Shown here: one piece after another, positions 1 through 12,480 of the stretch | Layout of the letters: each line of letters starts with the position of its first letter | How positions within the stretch are numbered: the first letter of the stretch is position 1 | Source of the DNA: Periplaneta americana | Taxonomy: Eukaryota; Arthropoda; Insecta; Blattodea; Blattidae | Length of the DNA: 64,000 bases | NCBI RefSeq assembly: GCF_040183065.1 | Contig: NC_091132.1 | Coordinates: 161,532,602-161,596,601 of the forward strand | Direction: 5' to 3' | The notes under the pieces: model-generated | Told to the model about the DNA's origin: nothing | What the model saw: the letters and a program-made list of their open reading frames with translations, nothing else | The model's database searches: none | Made by a program: the position numbers and the translations under genes

Positions 1-594
1 TCCCCTAAATCTTAATAATTACAATTTAATTGGTAATTGTTTTATACACGTAAAGAGTAAAATAGTTGTTGAAGAATTTTAATTCATGCACGTTTCTTAA
101 CGAAAATCAAGTTTAAATAGATGTCTAATGTTTAAATATTTCTTCTCATCATTTCATTTATCGTTTGAAATAATTAAAAATAAGGTGAAAGGAAGTTCTT
201 ATAGGTAGTGCACACTTCTAATACTGATAGAGGATCTTATAAGTAAGGCCATATATGTTTCCAATTGGATATGTGATTCGAGTTAATACATTTTTAATAT
301 TATGTATTTAAATTACAATACGTCATATGTAAAATATATATAGAAGATGTAACTTATGCTATGTAAGAATATAGAATTTATAGGAACATTCCTTCTTGCT
401 TAAAGTGAAATTGTACCAGAAATCTGTAGCCTGTTTTTATACAATCTATTCAGATACCGGTAGTGGTCTTGCAAACAATCATACAAAATATTTTCCTTTC
501 CTAATGTTACCTAAGAGAAAATTAAGGATAAATTGGTACCAGTATTCATTATTTACTGTTAACATTTTACCAGAATATGCACAAAAACTATATA
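1..594. other. AT-rich sequence with no recognised feature
   Basis: I see no splice-flanked open exon, inverted repeat or transposon protein here. A 91-codon open stretch runs from 396 into the next element, has no family resemblance and is probably chance. It presumably belongs to an intron or upstream flank of gene B. Confidence 0.5.
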
Positions 595-742
595 CAGTAG
601 AATCCCTCTTAACCGGCACCAAAAGGACCAGGTTAGTTCCGGATACGAGATTTTGCCGGATAATTGAATAAATACCAGCATATACAAAAAAAGTTCGTAT
701 TTCATTGTGCTAAATGTTGAAACTGCAGCCATAACAAGCGTC

Positions 743-1598
743 TTTCTCTATCACTTGCCCATAATTGAATAAACATAAAAATTGTGTGATTTTTTCCTCA
801 TGAAGATATGTTACACAACACAAATAATACACTAATTCTAGCTTCGAATATTCACTGAAAATAAAAGTTCGTGCAAACTTCCTAATGTGGCAACACTGAC
901 GACCAGAACATAACAAACTAAACATAAAAGCTGTGTAGATTAGCCTTATTAAAATACATTACACAACACAAATAATACACTAATTTTAGGTTAGAATATT
1001 CACTGAAAATTAAAGTTTGTGCGAACTTCCTAATTTGGCAACACTGACGGTCTTAACATAAATAAACATATAAACTGCATGGATTTTCTTTATTAAAACA
1101 TATCACACAACACAAATAATACACAAATTTTAGGTTCGAATATTTAATGAAAACGAAAGTTCGTGCGAACTTCCTAATGTTGCAACACTGATAGCCCGAA
1201 CATAAAAACTGCGTGGATTTTCTTTATTAAAACACATCACACAGCACAAATAATACACTAATTTTATGTTCGACTATTTACAGAAAACGAAGTTTCGTGC
1301 GAACTTCCTAATATTGCAACACTGGCGGCCCAAACATAAATAAACATAAAAACTGCTTGGATTTTATTTATTGAAACATATCACAACACAAATAATACAC
1401 TAATTTTAGGTTCGAATATTTAATAAAAACGAAAGTTCGTGCGAACTTCCTAATGTGGCAACACTGACGGCCCGAACATAATTAAATAAACATAAAAACT
1501 GCGTGGTTTTTTTTTATTAAAACACATCACACAACACAAACAATACACTAATTTTAGGTTTGAATATTCACTGGAAATTAAAGTTCGTGCGAACTTCC
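743..1598 (+). repeat. Minisatellite, first block (~145-bp unit)
   Basis: The anchor CAACACTG recurs at 891, 1039, 1183, 1317 and 1459, a period of 134-148 bp. Each unit carries GTTCGTGCGAACTTCC, a short run of AACATAAATAAACATA and a CACATCACACAACACAAATA block. The array stops in GAACTTCC, where the 1599-5362 element entered, and resumes after it in the same orientation. Confidence 0.9.
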
Positions 1599-2331
1599 AG
1601 ATCCTTCTTCAGTTACAAGCCGGAGCATGAGTAGGTTTGACAACGCTGAGTGGAGGCGGGCGGAGGCGAAATAGAGGCATGACGTTTGACGTTTTAGTGC
1701 TTTGATTTCGTTGTCACATGTACATTTTCGACATTAATTGATACAAAACTAAGTGCATATGATCATGATTCAGTATATTGATGTACGTAATTTATTACGG
1801 AATCCGAAATGGTATTTTACTTGAGTTTCAGAATACCACGTAAGTACTTGCATACAGCCAATTATAACTTTAAGCAAATTAAAAGCATACGTGTTTTTAT
1901 TGATGGGACAAGGCAAAATAAATAAATAAATAAATACTTAAAGAAATTTTACTTGTACCAAAAATAAATAAAATAACGACGTGCTTTCGCAATACCCTAT
2001 TCCATTCAATTAACCATTATGTGGCTAGTAAATTGACAGTGTTTTGCCGTTTTATGTTGTTTTACCTCTGACGTGAAAGGTCTAGGATATCATATACATT
2101 TTAATTTCATGTGATTATTTGTCGTGCTTTTCTAATAAATATATCAGATGCCTATTAAGACAGTTTTAGCTTGAACCTGGCCAGTCACCATAACAATACT
2201 GTTATCCTAAATTATTTGTTATAAACTTTTTAAAATACGGTATAATTTTAAATAAATATAACTACAGAAAACAAACTAAGAGTGTAAATTATGTAAATAA
2301 AATAAAAATATAAACAGAGGAAACTATTGGC

Positions 2332-5242
2332 ATCTATACTAATAATAAATCTGTAGCCGAACTTTTTCTGGTAATTTTCGATTTTCCAAAAGTAATTGGT
2401 CCTAACATATATAATTAACCACCTTCAAACCGAAAATCGCTTTTTTGAAATCTTTGTTTGTATGTCTGTCTGTATGTATGTATGTATGTATGTATGTATG
2501 TATGTTTGTTACCTTTTCACGCGATAATGGCTGAACGGATTTCGATGAAAATTGGAATATAAATTAAGTTCGTTGTAACTTAGATTTTAGGCTATATGGC
2601 ATTCAAAGTACATTATTTAAAAGGGGGGTTATAAGGGGGCCTGAATTAAATAAATCGAAATATCTCGCTTATTATTGATTTTTGTGAAAAATGTTACATA
2701 ATGAAAGTTTCTTTAAAAATAATGTGCGATAAGTTTTATTCCTTCTAAAATTTTGATAGGGCTGATATTTAATGAGATAAATGAGTTTTAAAATTAAAAT
2801 AACTGCCATCTAAGGCCGTGTAATGAATTAAAAAACAAACGACTTCGTCTATAAGGGGACTTGGGCAGCAACAATCGAAAGCTATGAAAGATACCCTACA
2901 GAGAATATTTCTGTGTTTGTATGAAGTAATATCGGAAGCTAAATTAACCGATTTGTATAATTAATTATTATTTCACCATTGAAAAGTGTAGTTTCTCTAG
3001 ATGGACATAATGTTATAATGTTATTACAGTAACTTCTGATATAATATAATATAATTTAAGTTATTTGAAGGGTTCAGAACCATAGTGGGCCAAGCGCCAT
3101 TTACTGAATACGTAGAAAACAAGGGTTAAAATTAAGTTATTACCATAATTCAATGGAAACCTATAACAAGTAAAATAAAATATACACATTAAATCTAAAT
3201 GATGTCAATCTTCATTAAACTATGGTTGCATATAATAAAAATTAAGAAACATGTTAAAGGAATTGTCATTGCACCAAATGAGTGTCTCTGGACCAAAATG
3301 ATCGCATTTTAATTATTTGGATGCAATTTAAATTAAGTGACATATTACGATTTATCCTTCTATCAAACACGAATGTTCCCCGGATCAAATGTCCTATTTT
3401 AATTATGTAATTACTTTTTATTTATTTCTAATGGGTACAGCGGAGCGTACGTGTACGGCTAGTATTATAATAAACTATGAGGTTGTAAAGACAGTTAGGC
3501 CAAGTATAAAAATCTACGCAAAAATGAAGAATCATACCTTCAACATAATACGTAACAAAACACATCATTATCTATTAAGTATGTGACAATTAGTGTAAAC
3601 TCAGTGAACTTTAAATCCTGTAAATACGAAGTGAAAAGAAACATGTTTATAACTAATTTATTGCAAAAGAAATAATATTAATAAACAAACCTCTAAAACC
3701 AACAAATTGAGTGTATACACCTACAAATTATAGGTAGTACTGATGTATCACAGGGATTCCGAATCTTCAACAAAACTGTAACATTTATGGGATCAAAAAA
3801 CAGCTGTTTACAATGAACTTGAAAATGAACGGCGTAACTTTATTGATATAGCAGGCGAGATCCAACAATTTGGCCACAATTCTGATACAACACAAACCAC
3901 AAGTAAGACTATAAAAATGTAGTTTATACAATATTTAATATTTAGAAGAATTATAAATCACTTTGTTATTAATAATAACCATAAAAATTGCTAACGACTG
4001 CAGCCATATTTTCATTTAGTGTCTTGTTTTTATCGTCAACACACGCTTAGTTTATAAAATATATCAACAATTAATGTTTGGTACGACCGCGAACATAATT
4101 CCCTCCACACACACTTATATTCTAACAACTTGCCGTACCCATGCGCTCCGCTGCACCTGTTAGAAATAAATATAAAGTAATTACATAATTAAAATAGGAT
4201 ATTTGATCCAGGGAACATTCGTGTTTGATAGAAGGATAAATTGTTTAATATGTTACTTAATTTAAATTGTATTTAAATAATTAAAATGCGATCATTATGG
4301 TCCAGAGAGCACTCTTTTGGTGCAATGACAATTCTTTTAACATGTTTCTTATTTGTTATTACATGCAACCATAGTTTAATGGAGACTGACATATCATTTA
4401 GTTTTAATGTGTATACTTTATATTACTTGCTATTTGTTTCCATTGAATTATGGTAATAACTTAATTTTAACCCTTGTTTTCTACGTCTTCTGTAAATGAC
4501 GCTTGGCCCACTATGGTTCTGAACCCTTCAAATAACTTAAATAGTGATACAGCATATATAGTGATATGTAATTATTTTTCTTTCTTCCGAAAATGTTGTT
4601 GTTGTTGTTATCTAATGCCGGGCTTTGGCAACAAAGCCATTAGCTCTCTTCCAAAAATGTAAGAATTCACTATCTTCTATGTACCATTGCCATGGAATGA
4701 ATACATGTGTTTTTTCTTCCTGCTCAAAAATTGTATATTTTGCACATAGGAGTTACTGCAGGAACAACAACGCTATAATCTGAGGCAGTGGTGAAAATGT
4801 ATTATATTGTTATTTTAAAAGTCTTGTATATCCTTAAATATCAGTCCTATCAAAATTTTGCACAAAATAAAACTTATCGCAAATCATTTTTAAAGAAACT
4901 TTTGTTATGTAACATTTTTCACAAAAAGCAATAATAAGCGAGATATTGCGATTTATTTAATTCAGGCCCCCTTATAACTCCCCTTTTAAATAACGTAGAT
5001 TGAATGTTATATAGCCTAAAATCTAAGTTACAACGAACTTAATTTATATTCCAATTTTCATCGAAATCCGTTCAGCCATTATTGCGTGAAAAGGTAACAA
5101 ACATCCAGACATACAAACAAAAATTTCAAAAAAGCGATTTTCGGTTTTAGGATCTTTAATTATACATGTTAACACCAATTATTTTTGGAAAATCGAAAAT
5201 TACCAGAATAATTTTGGCTACAGATTTATTATTAGTATAGAT
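2332..5242. mobile_element. Giant palindrome with Helitron-like termini facing outward
   Basis: Both ends read inward from TCTATACTAATAATAAATCT, which fits the Helitron 5'-end consensus TCTMTAYTA (family knowledge). The arms (about 2332-3065 and 4531-5242) are long inverted copies sharing GCTGAACGGATTTCGATGAA, a GGGGGCCTGAATTAAATAAA stretch and more. No target duplication is seen, which also fits Helitrons, but a true Helitron has one such end and a CTRR 3' end. Two head-to-head copies or a rearranged Helentron-like element are possible. A TATG microsatellite lies at 2472-2503 in the left arm only. Confidence 0.5.
3066..4530. mobile_element. Long-TIR element of the TGAAGGGTTCAGAACC family
   Basis: Inverted arms of about 370-400 bp begin TGAAGGGTTCAGAACCATAG at 3066 and end with the complement at 4530. 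They run inward to a GGGTACAGCGGAGCG-like stretch near 3432 and its complement near 4130. The central part (about 3440-4120) is unique, with no recognisable protein. The same terminus occurs at 42799 and 43823. Here the flanks are themselves mirror images because the element sits at the centre of the larger palindrome, so no target duplication can be read. Confidence 0.6.
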
Positions 5243-5370
5243 TAATTTACATTGAAAGTCGGCATTAGCACAAACACGTGTTCTGGAAAATGGGCCTCTG
5301 GTTGACAGTTAATTACATTGTTGCTGACGTATGGCTCCAGCTTGTAACTGAAGAATGCTGTGGAACTTCC

Positions 5371-7240
5371 TAATGTTTCAACACTGATGGCCCGAACATA
5401 ATTAAATAAACATAAAAAACTGCGTGGATTTTCTTTACTGAAACACATCACACAACACAAATAATACACTAATCTTAGGTTCGAGTATTTACTGAAAATT
5501 AAAGTTAGTGCGAACTCTCTAATCTGGCAACACTGACGGCACCAACATAATTATATGAACATAAAAACTGCGTGGATTTTCTATATTAAAATACATCACA
5601 CAACACAAATAATAGACTATACCTGTTTTTTTTTTTAAGATGGGACATGATAGAAGCGTTGCGATTGGAAGAACAACTGAATGTCACATAGCGTGGTAGG
5701 CCTGTTGCTATGGTAACAACGGTTGAGTTGCCAAACTTACAGTTCGCACGTGGCGAGTGCTTAATAGCTCTCTTGGCGACATTTATTGTGCACACAATGT
5801 TAGCATTGGTACATTTCGACTTTGATTCTCTGTCGATTTTTGTAATGTTTTCTTACCTTCGCGTCAATTGTCAATGAATGTTTTAACGTCAGCCATCTTA
5901 ACGGCAATTGCTACCTTCCATCAGCTGGCAGCGTGGTAGTCCATATTGGCAACATGGCACTGTAGTTCCAAACTCGGCCGCTTAACTGTCATGTCCCATC
6001 TTTAAAAAAAAAAAACAAGTATATTCTTATGTTCGAATATTTACTGAAAATGGAAGTTCGTGCGAAGTCCCTAATGTGGCAACACTGACGGCCCGAACAT
6101 AATTAAATAAACATAAACTGCGTGGATATTCTTTATTAAAACACATCACACAACACAATACATTAATCTTAGGTTCGAATATTTACTGAAAGCGAAACTT
6201 CGTGCGAACTCCCTAATGTGGCAACACTGACGGCCCGAACATAATTAAATAAACATAAACTGCGTGGATATTCTTTATTAAAACACATCATACAACCCAA
6301 TACATTAATCTTAGGTTCGAATATTCAATGAAAACGAAACTTCGTGCGAACTTCCAAATGTGGCAACACTGACGGCCCGAACATAATTAAATAAACATAA
6401 AAACTGCGTGGATATTCTCTATTAAAACACATCATACAACACAATACATTAATCTTAGGTTCGAATATTTACTGAAAACGAAACTTCGTGCGAACTTCCT
6501 AATGTGGCAATACTGACGGCCCGAACATAATTAAATAAACATAAAAACTGCGTGGATATTCGCTATTAAAACACATCATACAACACAATACATTAATCTT
6601 AGTTTCGAATATTTACTGAAAACGAAACTTCGTGCGAACTTCCTAATGTGGCAACACTGATGGCACGAACATAATTAAATAAACATAAAAACTGCGTGGA
6701 TTTTCTTTATTAAAACACATCTTACAACACAATACATTAAACTTAGGTTCGAATATTTACTGAAAACGAAACTTCCTGCGAATTCCCTAATGTGGGAACA
6801 CTGACGGCCCGAACATAATTAAATAAACATAAACTGCGTGGATATTCTTTATTAAAACACATCACACAACACAATACATTAATCTTAGGTTCGAATATTT
6901 ACTGAAAACGAAACTTCGTGCGAACTCCCTAATGTGGCAACACTGACGGCCCGAACATAATTAAATAAACATAAACAGCGTGGATATTCTTTATTAAAAC
7001 ATATCACACAACACAATACATTAATCTTAGGTTCGAATATTTACTGAGAACGAAAGTTCGTGCGAACTTCCTAATGTGGCAACACTGACGGCTCGAACAT
7101 AATTTAAATAAACATAAAAACTGCGTGGATATTTTTTATTAAAACACATCACACAACATAAATAATACAATAATCTTAGGTTCGAATATTTACTGACAAT
7201 AAAAGTTTGTGCGAACTTCCTAATGTGGCAAAACTGATGG
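5371..7240 (+). repeat. Minisatellite, second block (~145-bp unit)
   Basis: This continues the 743-1598 array. Anchors fall at 5379, 5528, 6080, 6222, 6364, 6508, 6652, 6796 (variant), 6938, 7080 and 7229, a period of 142-152 bp once the 5622-6019 insertion is removed. Copies from 6080 to 7080 are more uniform than those in the first block, which suggests recent local homogenisation. Every unit has several stops; no coding is proposed. Confidence 0.9.
5622..6019. mobile_element. 398-bp MITE with TA target duplication
   Basis: The ends are CCTG followed by T-runs and AAGATGGGACATGA on the left, and TCATGTCCCATCTT followed by A-runs and CAAG on the right. TA flanks both sides (5620-5621 and 6020-6021), and the host minisatellite unit resumes exactly where it was broken. 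No coding capacity. Probably a Tc1/mariner-group non-autonomous element. Confidence 0.75.
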
Positions 7241-7705
7241 CTCGGACAGGCAATGTGGTAGATATAAAAATTTTATTTTTGGCCCAGCCATAAGTGCCAT
7301 TGTTTTGGTATTGCCGGTTATTTGGGTGCCGGTTACATGCGATTTTACTGTAATGTACTTAGAACTCCCATTAGCTAGAGTAATGTAAACTGTTAGTAGC
7401 AGTACATAATAAGTACCAAAAATTGCATTTGAATAGGCAGTGAATGCTTCATGGAAAGCATTATTTGATACTAAACAAAACACCTTTAGACGTTGTCAAG
7501 CTGAGATGGATTGTTATTGGGTAATGAAGTATTTGCTGACAGATGATTCTTAAAATAGCAGTTCAAAGATCTGTTTTCTGCTAAAACTATTTCTACTTGC
7601 TCTTGGTAGAAACTAAATGTAAGCCAGTAGCTTATAGCATGAAAATCAATGCACTCTTCATGTAAACTAGCGCCATCTTTCTGTTTATTTGCTTTTCATT
7701 TTGAG

Positions 7706-7788
7706 GAAGAGTCGTGTGATTTGGACGCAGTAAAGAACGAGCTGATACTGGAAGTTACAGAAGAGGAGAATGAGATTTTGTCTAATAG
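7706..7788 (+). CDS. Gene B: acidic penultimate-type coding exon of a C2H2 zinc-finger gene
   Basis: The 83-nt exon encodes 27 codons, starting EESCDLDAVKNELILEV and ending EEENEILSN, plus two bases (AG) before the donor GTGAGTG. It is clearly homologous to gene A's exon at 44676-44758 (EESFTVATVKEETML...), with the same length and phase. In this family the segment links the N-terminal acidic part to the fingers. The AG + C junction with the exon at 15539 gives Ser in frame. The acceptor reads TTTTGAG, where G at -3 is disfavoured, unlike TTTGCAG in gene A, so splicing may be weak. Upstream exons are not visible and should lie left of the window. Confidence 0.7.
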
Positions 7789-8395
7789 GTGAGTGTGATG
7801 TGTGAGTCTTCACATTGTCCTTTCTTTCATTGCTTTGTTAAAATTATCACTAGTACCATTAATTTGTGTTACGGCATGGGATTGTTTGTCCATATATAGT
7901 TCCGGCACTCTAATTTCCGGCAGCCAATCACGTTGCAAGTCTGCTACATTTAAACGTGTGCGTCTTGTGATTCGCTGATGAAGACGTTATGCATTTTCTA
8001 AGGCTGGATAAGTACTTAATATAATCGCCCGCCATTTTGGCTCTTTCGTTGGCGTTTGCAGAAAACATACGAGGATGTTATTTGCTGCTCAATTACAGTG
8101 CGTTTGATTTATTATCACAGGAGCTGCGACATGATAATGTTTAACAGTGTGGCAAATAGCTTCCTTGTCTAGTAGCTCGGCAACGAAAGAACAAAAATGG
8201 CGAACGATACTACGTACCTAGACTTTATAGAGCCTTCACTTCCTAAGGGTACGAACACGTTGGTGCCTAGCTTTAAAGCTAGCAGGCTCCGCTATCAGTG
8301 TTATGAAAGACAAGGAAGCTTGGTGTGCACAAATTGGAGCTTGTTTGCAGGTCGCTTAATCTCTCAGCTGACTCGCAGCTGATTAGGTCATCTCC

Positions 8396-8740
8396 TTGGA
8401 ATCTCTGTGTAGACTTGATATCGCAAGGGATTCAAGTAGTGAGGACGAATTTGATTTATTAGACAGTGCAGAATCAAAGAGGTTATTATTACAAGAATTC
8501 TTTTCTCGAGAGTGTTCCCTTCACCCTATAAATAATGAAAGGGTTGCGTTTGCGTTTGGTGAATATTATCTTTTTAAATATCTGCGGAACTTTCCAGAAA
8601 AATTCATTAGCTACCCGACGAGTGTGGAAATCGAAACTTTCGATTATCTTCTCTATTTAATCAAAGATTTCATACAGAAGGCTTGGAAAAATTGCCAGGG
8701 AATCCTATTTTGCAGGAAGAACACCTTACACTCACACTGA
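8396..8740 (+). pseudogene. Truncated Harbinger-type transposase N-terminus
   Basis: The 114-codon frame has an acidic stretch (SSSEDEFDLLDSAE, about residues 13-26) and then FEKF-like and VEIETFDYLLYLIKDFIQK (about residues 75-95). The latter resembles the F-R-x-x-x-R-M-x-x-x-x-F-D-x-L-L motif that precedes the catalytic domain in PIF/Harbinger proteins (family knowledge). The frame stops before any DDE residue, so it cannot be an active transposase. It could instead be one exon of a spliced transposase, since TTTTGCAG follows the motif at 8707-8714, but I found no downstream catalytic part. Confidence 0.4.
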
Positions 8741-9862
8741 GGTAAACTGTACAATTCGTACAAAATAGTGCCTAGTGAACATTCTCAATAATTTTATTGA
8801 TATTAGTTATTATTTATTTGTTAATTTTTTTATTTTTCATGGTATTAAGGCACATACAGAAGAAAGCGATTAAACTCTTGAAATGAGATCGAAGACTCCA
8901 AATCAGGCCTATTGGTGAACGACGATGTCCGTTCACCGAATTCATTAGTAGTTTGTAATTAAAAAATTAATTAAATTCTACCTCCGGTTTTGAATCTATA
9001 CGAAAAGTTAATGTTGTGGCAGGTCTTTTGAACACATGAGCAATAAGTTTTTCTACGTCCAATGTGTGCAGTGTTTTAAAACTTTACAACCACTGACACA
9101 GGATTCCCGCCGCGAGCGAAGCAAGCAGTATGCTCAAGGCGAAGCTTGACAGGCTGCTGGCTGATAGTCGGAGTAGCCAAGAATGATATTTCCTGCTCCG
9201 TTTAACATTATCACGTTGTAGCATCTATGATATTCATACAATCGCGCTGCAATTTTTTGTATTGATAGGTCAGTGTCCAAGGGAAGCATAGAAAGCAATT
9301 CGAAATCAAAATATTGTTTTTAAAAGTAAGAAAAAAAATACTAACTTTGAAGAGATCTGCTCACAGAAAAAAAATTACAGTAAACTTTTTTGTTTTTCTC
9401 GTTAGATGGGGGGTCAAAGCGAGAAAAATATTGAGTAAGAACGGAAATTCGTTTTAAAAGTTACCGCTCCTCAAAATCTTTACTGGTTACCGAGTTACGG
9501 CCAATTAACGTCAAAACTAAATCACACGCGCGTAGTTTAAAATAGAATACAAATTTGTGTAAAGTAAAAAGCACGAATTACACAAATAATTGATAAAAGT
9601 CGTCCCTACTAATTACACAAGTCATCATTGACATCTGGTCCACAGACCACCTCTCCAATATCTGTGTAACTCCACGCCGAGACTTGCGCTGCAAGCTTGA
9701 AATAATGACTGAAACCATTCTTGGAGCTTACAGCGTGCTGGAAAGCTAGCAGTAAAGCGACCATCCATGAGTCAACGTGTGTGGTGTCATATGATTCTAG
9801 CGATTCATTTCCCCCACTACCGCTACCAGCTAGTCTACCATCGTCAACGTGTTCGTACCCTA

Positions 9863-10256
9863 AGACGTAAGCAAACAGGAGGAGTCACGCCGGGAATGAC
9901 AGCGTCGCGACTATAGTACTAAGAATTTGTAGATAGGGAAATAAGGCCAAGAAACATGTACAAACGGGAAGCACCTAGGTGACATAGAAAAGATCGACTA
10001 CAGAAATCATGAAAGGAGGACGTTATGAAGCCAGTGCGAGATAGAGTGTTGTATAATTATCAATCAATTAGTCAATCAATCAACCTTCTTAATGTATCCA
10101 GATGTTTACTGACAACATAAAGTCCACTGTAGTCTATTCATTTTTTGTTTTTCATGTGAAATCAGGGGTATTTTGATCGGTGTTCATTATAGATGCTTGT
10201 TGCTATAGTCGCGATGCTGTTATTCCCGGCGTGACTCCTCCTCTTTGCTTACGTCT
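9863..10256. mobile_element. Fold-back MITE nested in the Harbinger-like element
   Basis: Inverted ends AGACGTAAGCAAA (from 9863) and TTTGCTTACGTCT (to 10256) continue into GGAGGAGTCACGCCGGGAAT and its complement. TA lies on both sides. It interrupts the right arm of the outer element between GTACCC and AGGAAG, which are adjacent in the left arm. Confidence 0.55.
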
Positions 10257-10620
10257 TAGGAAGTCAAGGTTCTATAAAGTGTAGGTAGGTAGTATCGTTC
10301 GCCATTTTTGCTCTTTCGTTGCCGAGCTACCAGACGAGGGATCTATTTGCCACACCGTTAAACATTATCATGTCGTAGCTCCTATGATAATAAGTCAAGC
10401 GCACTGTAATTCAGCAAATAATTGAGCAGCAAATAACATCCTCGTATGTTTTCTGCAAACGCCAACGAAAGAGCCAAAATGGCGGGCGATTATATTAAGT
10501 ATTTTATCGAGCCTTAGGAAATGCATAACTTCTTCATTAGCGAATCACAAGATGCACACGTTTAAATGTAGCCGTCCTGTAACGTGATTGGCTGCCGGAA
10601 ATTAGAGCGACGGGACTATA

Positions 10621-12480
10621 GTAGCCAGAGTTGGGGTGTAATCATACTTAATACTACGACTACTGCTGACGTCACTAACAATAACATCACCACTTCTACG
10701 ACCACTATTGCTGTTCCTGCTCCAGTATCCTAGAGAAATTAAAGAACCTTGCAGAGATTGGAACATCAACCCCTTCTGAATTCCTTTTCTTATATCGTCC
10801 CATTAAATGCGTAAGGGCCAATGTAACATTTTTTCATAAAATGAGTTATGTTGACTTCGTAATTCTGTACCATATTTTTCATCAACATGCAAAATAATTT
10901 ACGTTTTGTCGCAATATTGTGACCGTAAATGAGAAAATAATGTTGGTTGTTGGGGCCGATGTTAATGAGACATGACTGCCAAATGGGCCAACGTCACAAG
11001 ACGTTTACAGTATATAAGCGATGTTGTTATGCCATAAATATTTACTTATTTTTCTTTTTAAATATCACAGAGAGGCAATAAAAACAAAAAATAGCCTCAA
11101 AGAACACAGTTCTTCCTTTATAATGCTGTATTTTCGATATTTTTTGTTTCGATGAATTTCTTTTTATTCTGCGAATGTTGGTCATCCAGCGTGTTTGATG
11201 AGCTATTTCGCTAATAGAATTGTTGCTGTGTCAGTTATCTAATAAATTCCAATATAAATATTATTTATCACCACTGGATGTTTAAAATGTACAACAATAA
11301 CAGGTAAATTTGAATTTAATTCAGTGTTTTGTGTTCTAATAATATTATTAAGAAGCTTTGTAAATTGTTACTGTTTCAAAAATGAGGTTAAGGTCGTCGA
11401 ATTTATAAATTTGTAATAAAGTTTAAGGTTTCTCAAACATTACTTTGCGAAAGGTATTAATATGAACATTTCTGAAGCTAATTAAAATCTTCAATTTGAA
11501 TTGTGTAAAAACTGTACTTGGAAATGTCGTACTATAATTAGTTCAATAATTAGGGCAAACGTCCAAATCAAATATGGCGGCAAACATCTAAGTGTTTACA
11601 TTAACTTGGCAGTTAAAAATAAACTCTTTTATCTATTTTGAAATCATTAGAACACCTTTAAATACGGAGTTGTACCAGCATTTTAAGATAGTTATTAAAT
11701 AAATTATTAAAGTGGTAATTTTTTTTATTTTTTTTTTTCCCTCTCTCGTGTAAAATAAAAAAATTGTTACTTTGGCTCTTATGCTTATAATGGGACGATA
11801 TGTTTCCATTGTAAGCTTCATTTGTTTAAGATCGTGTTCATTGTCTCATCGCATCTTCTCTTGTTTCTTTCCATTGTCCTTAATATTTTCTTACTCACCA
11901 AATGTGATAATCTAGTTATGGATGTAATAACAGGAATGTTTGTGTAGTTTTGAATTTCAAGTGTATTTTATGCATTTATTTGTTATTGTCTTCAAATACT
12001 TAAAGTTGTCCTTCCCGAATTATGAATTAATCGATTAAAAATGATTTAATAAAGCTAACGAAAGTAATAAAAAAAAGTATATTTACGTATAGGCCTATGT
12101 TGTTTAAATATTTTCTCTTTTCATTCATTTTTCTATTGCTTCATTTGCAAAGAGTGTTAATGTTTTATCCGTCATACCAATCTCGTGTCACTAAATTGCT
12201 CACAACGCACAAGAATTTCCTTTAACTCTTTAATATCCTGCCATTTCATTTATTCTGTACATTTGCAATATTTATGTCAGTAACTAATACATAGTGTGTT
12301 GTGTATTGAATCAAATATTACCGACCACATTATAATGTGTTTGTGGAACTCTTACAAAATTACTGTGATAAACGCATTTTACGAGCCAAATATTGGCATT
12401 TTAAGAGAATAGAATTTTCATACATTTAGCAGAGACTGTCCTTCAGAGTAATTTGCAGGTATCCGGAGAGATAGCCTAAT
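10621..12480. other. Gene B intron: no recognised feature
   Basis: AT-rich sequence with no zinc-finger, transposase or reverse-transcriptase similarity that I can see. The only open stretch is a short T/A-biased frame on the minus strand near 11633-11821, probably chance. Confidence 0.5.

Larger units (their letters stand above)
1599..5362. mobile_element. TIR transposon with 8-bp target duplication, inserted in the minisatellite
   Basis: The ends are inverted copies: TTCTTCAGTTACAAGC begins at about 1605, and its complement GCTTGTAACTGAAGAA ends at about 5355. The octamer GAACTTCC at 1591-1598 is repeated at 5363-5370, giving an 8-bp target duplication of the hAT/P type. No transposase frame is visible. 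Most of the interior is a second, palindromic element (2332-5242). The superfamily call rests only on duplication length. Confidence 0.65.
595..7350. mobile_element. Pogo/Tigger-like TIR element swollen by repeats and nested insertions
   Basis: The left end reads CAGTAGAATCCCTCTTAACC and the right end, reverse-complemented, reads CAGTAAAATCGCATGTAACC; both continue into CCGGCACC. Each end is flanked by TA (593-594 and 7351-7352), the Tc1/mariner/pogo target. Ends of the CAGTA...AACCGGCACC type are familiar from Tigger/Jerky-group elements (family knowledge). No transposase is visible, so it is non-autonomous. Its interior is a ~145-bp tandem repeat, itself invaded at 1599-5362 and 5622-6019. 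Confidence 0.65.
7895..10620. mobile_element. Harbinger-like transposon with ~370-bp inverted repeats
   Basis: The ends share TATAGTYCCG and CTCTAATTTCCGGCAGCC. The inverted arms cover about 7895-8262 and 10257-10620 and contain matching blocks such as GGCTCTTTCGTTGGCGTTTG. An open frame at 8396-8740 resembles the N-terminal part of PIF/Harbinger transposases. A further fold-back MITE sits inside the right arm at 9863-10256. The exact target duplication could not be read. Confidence 0.55.
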
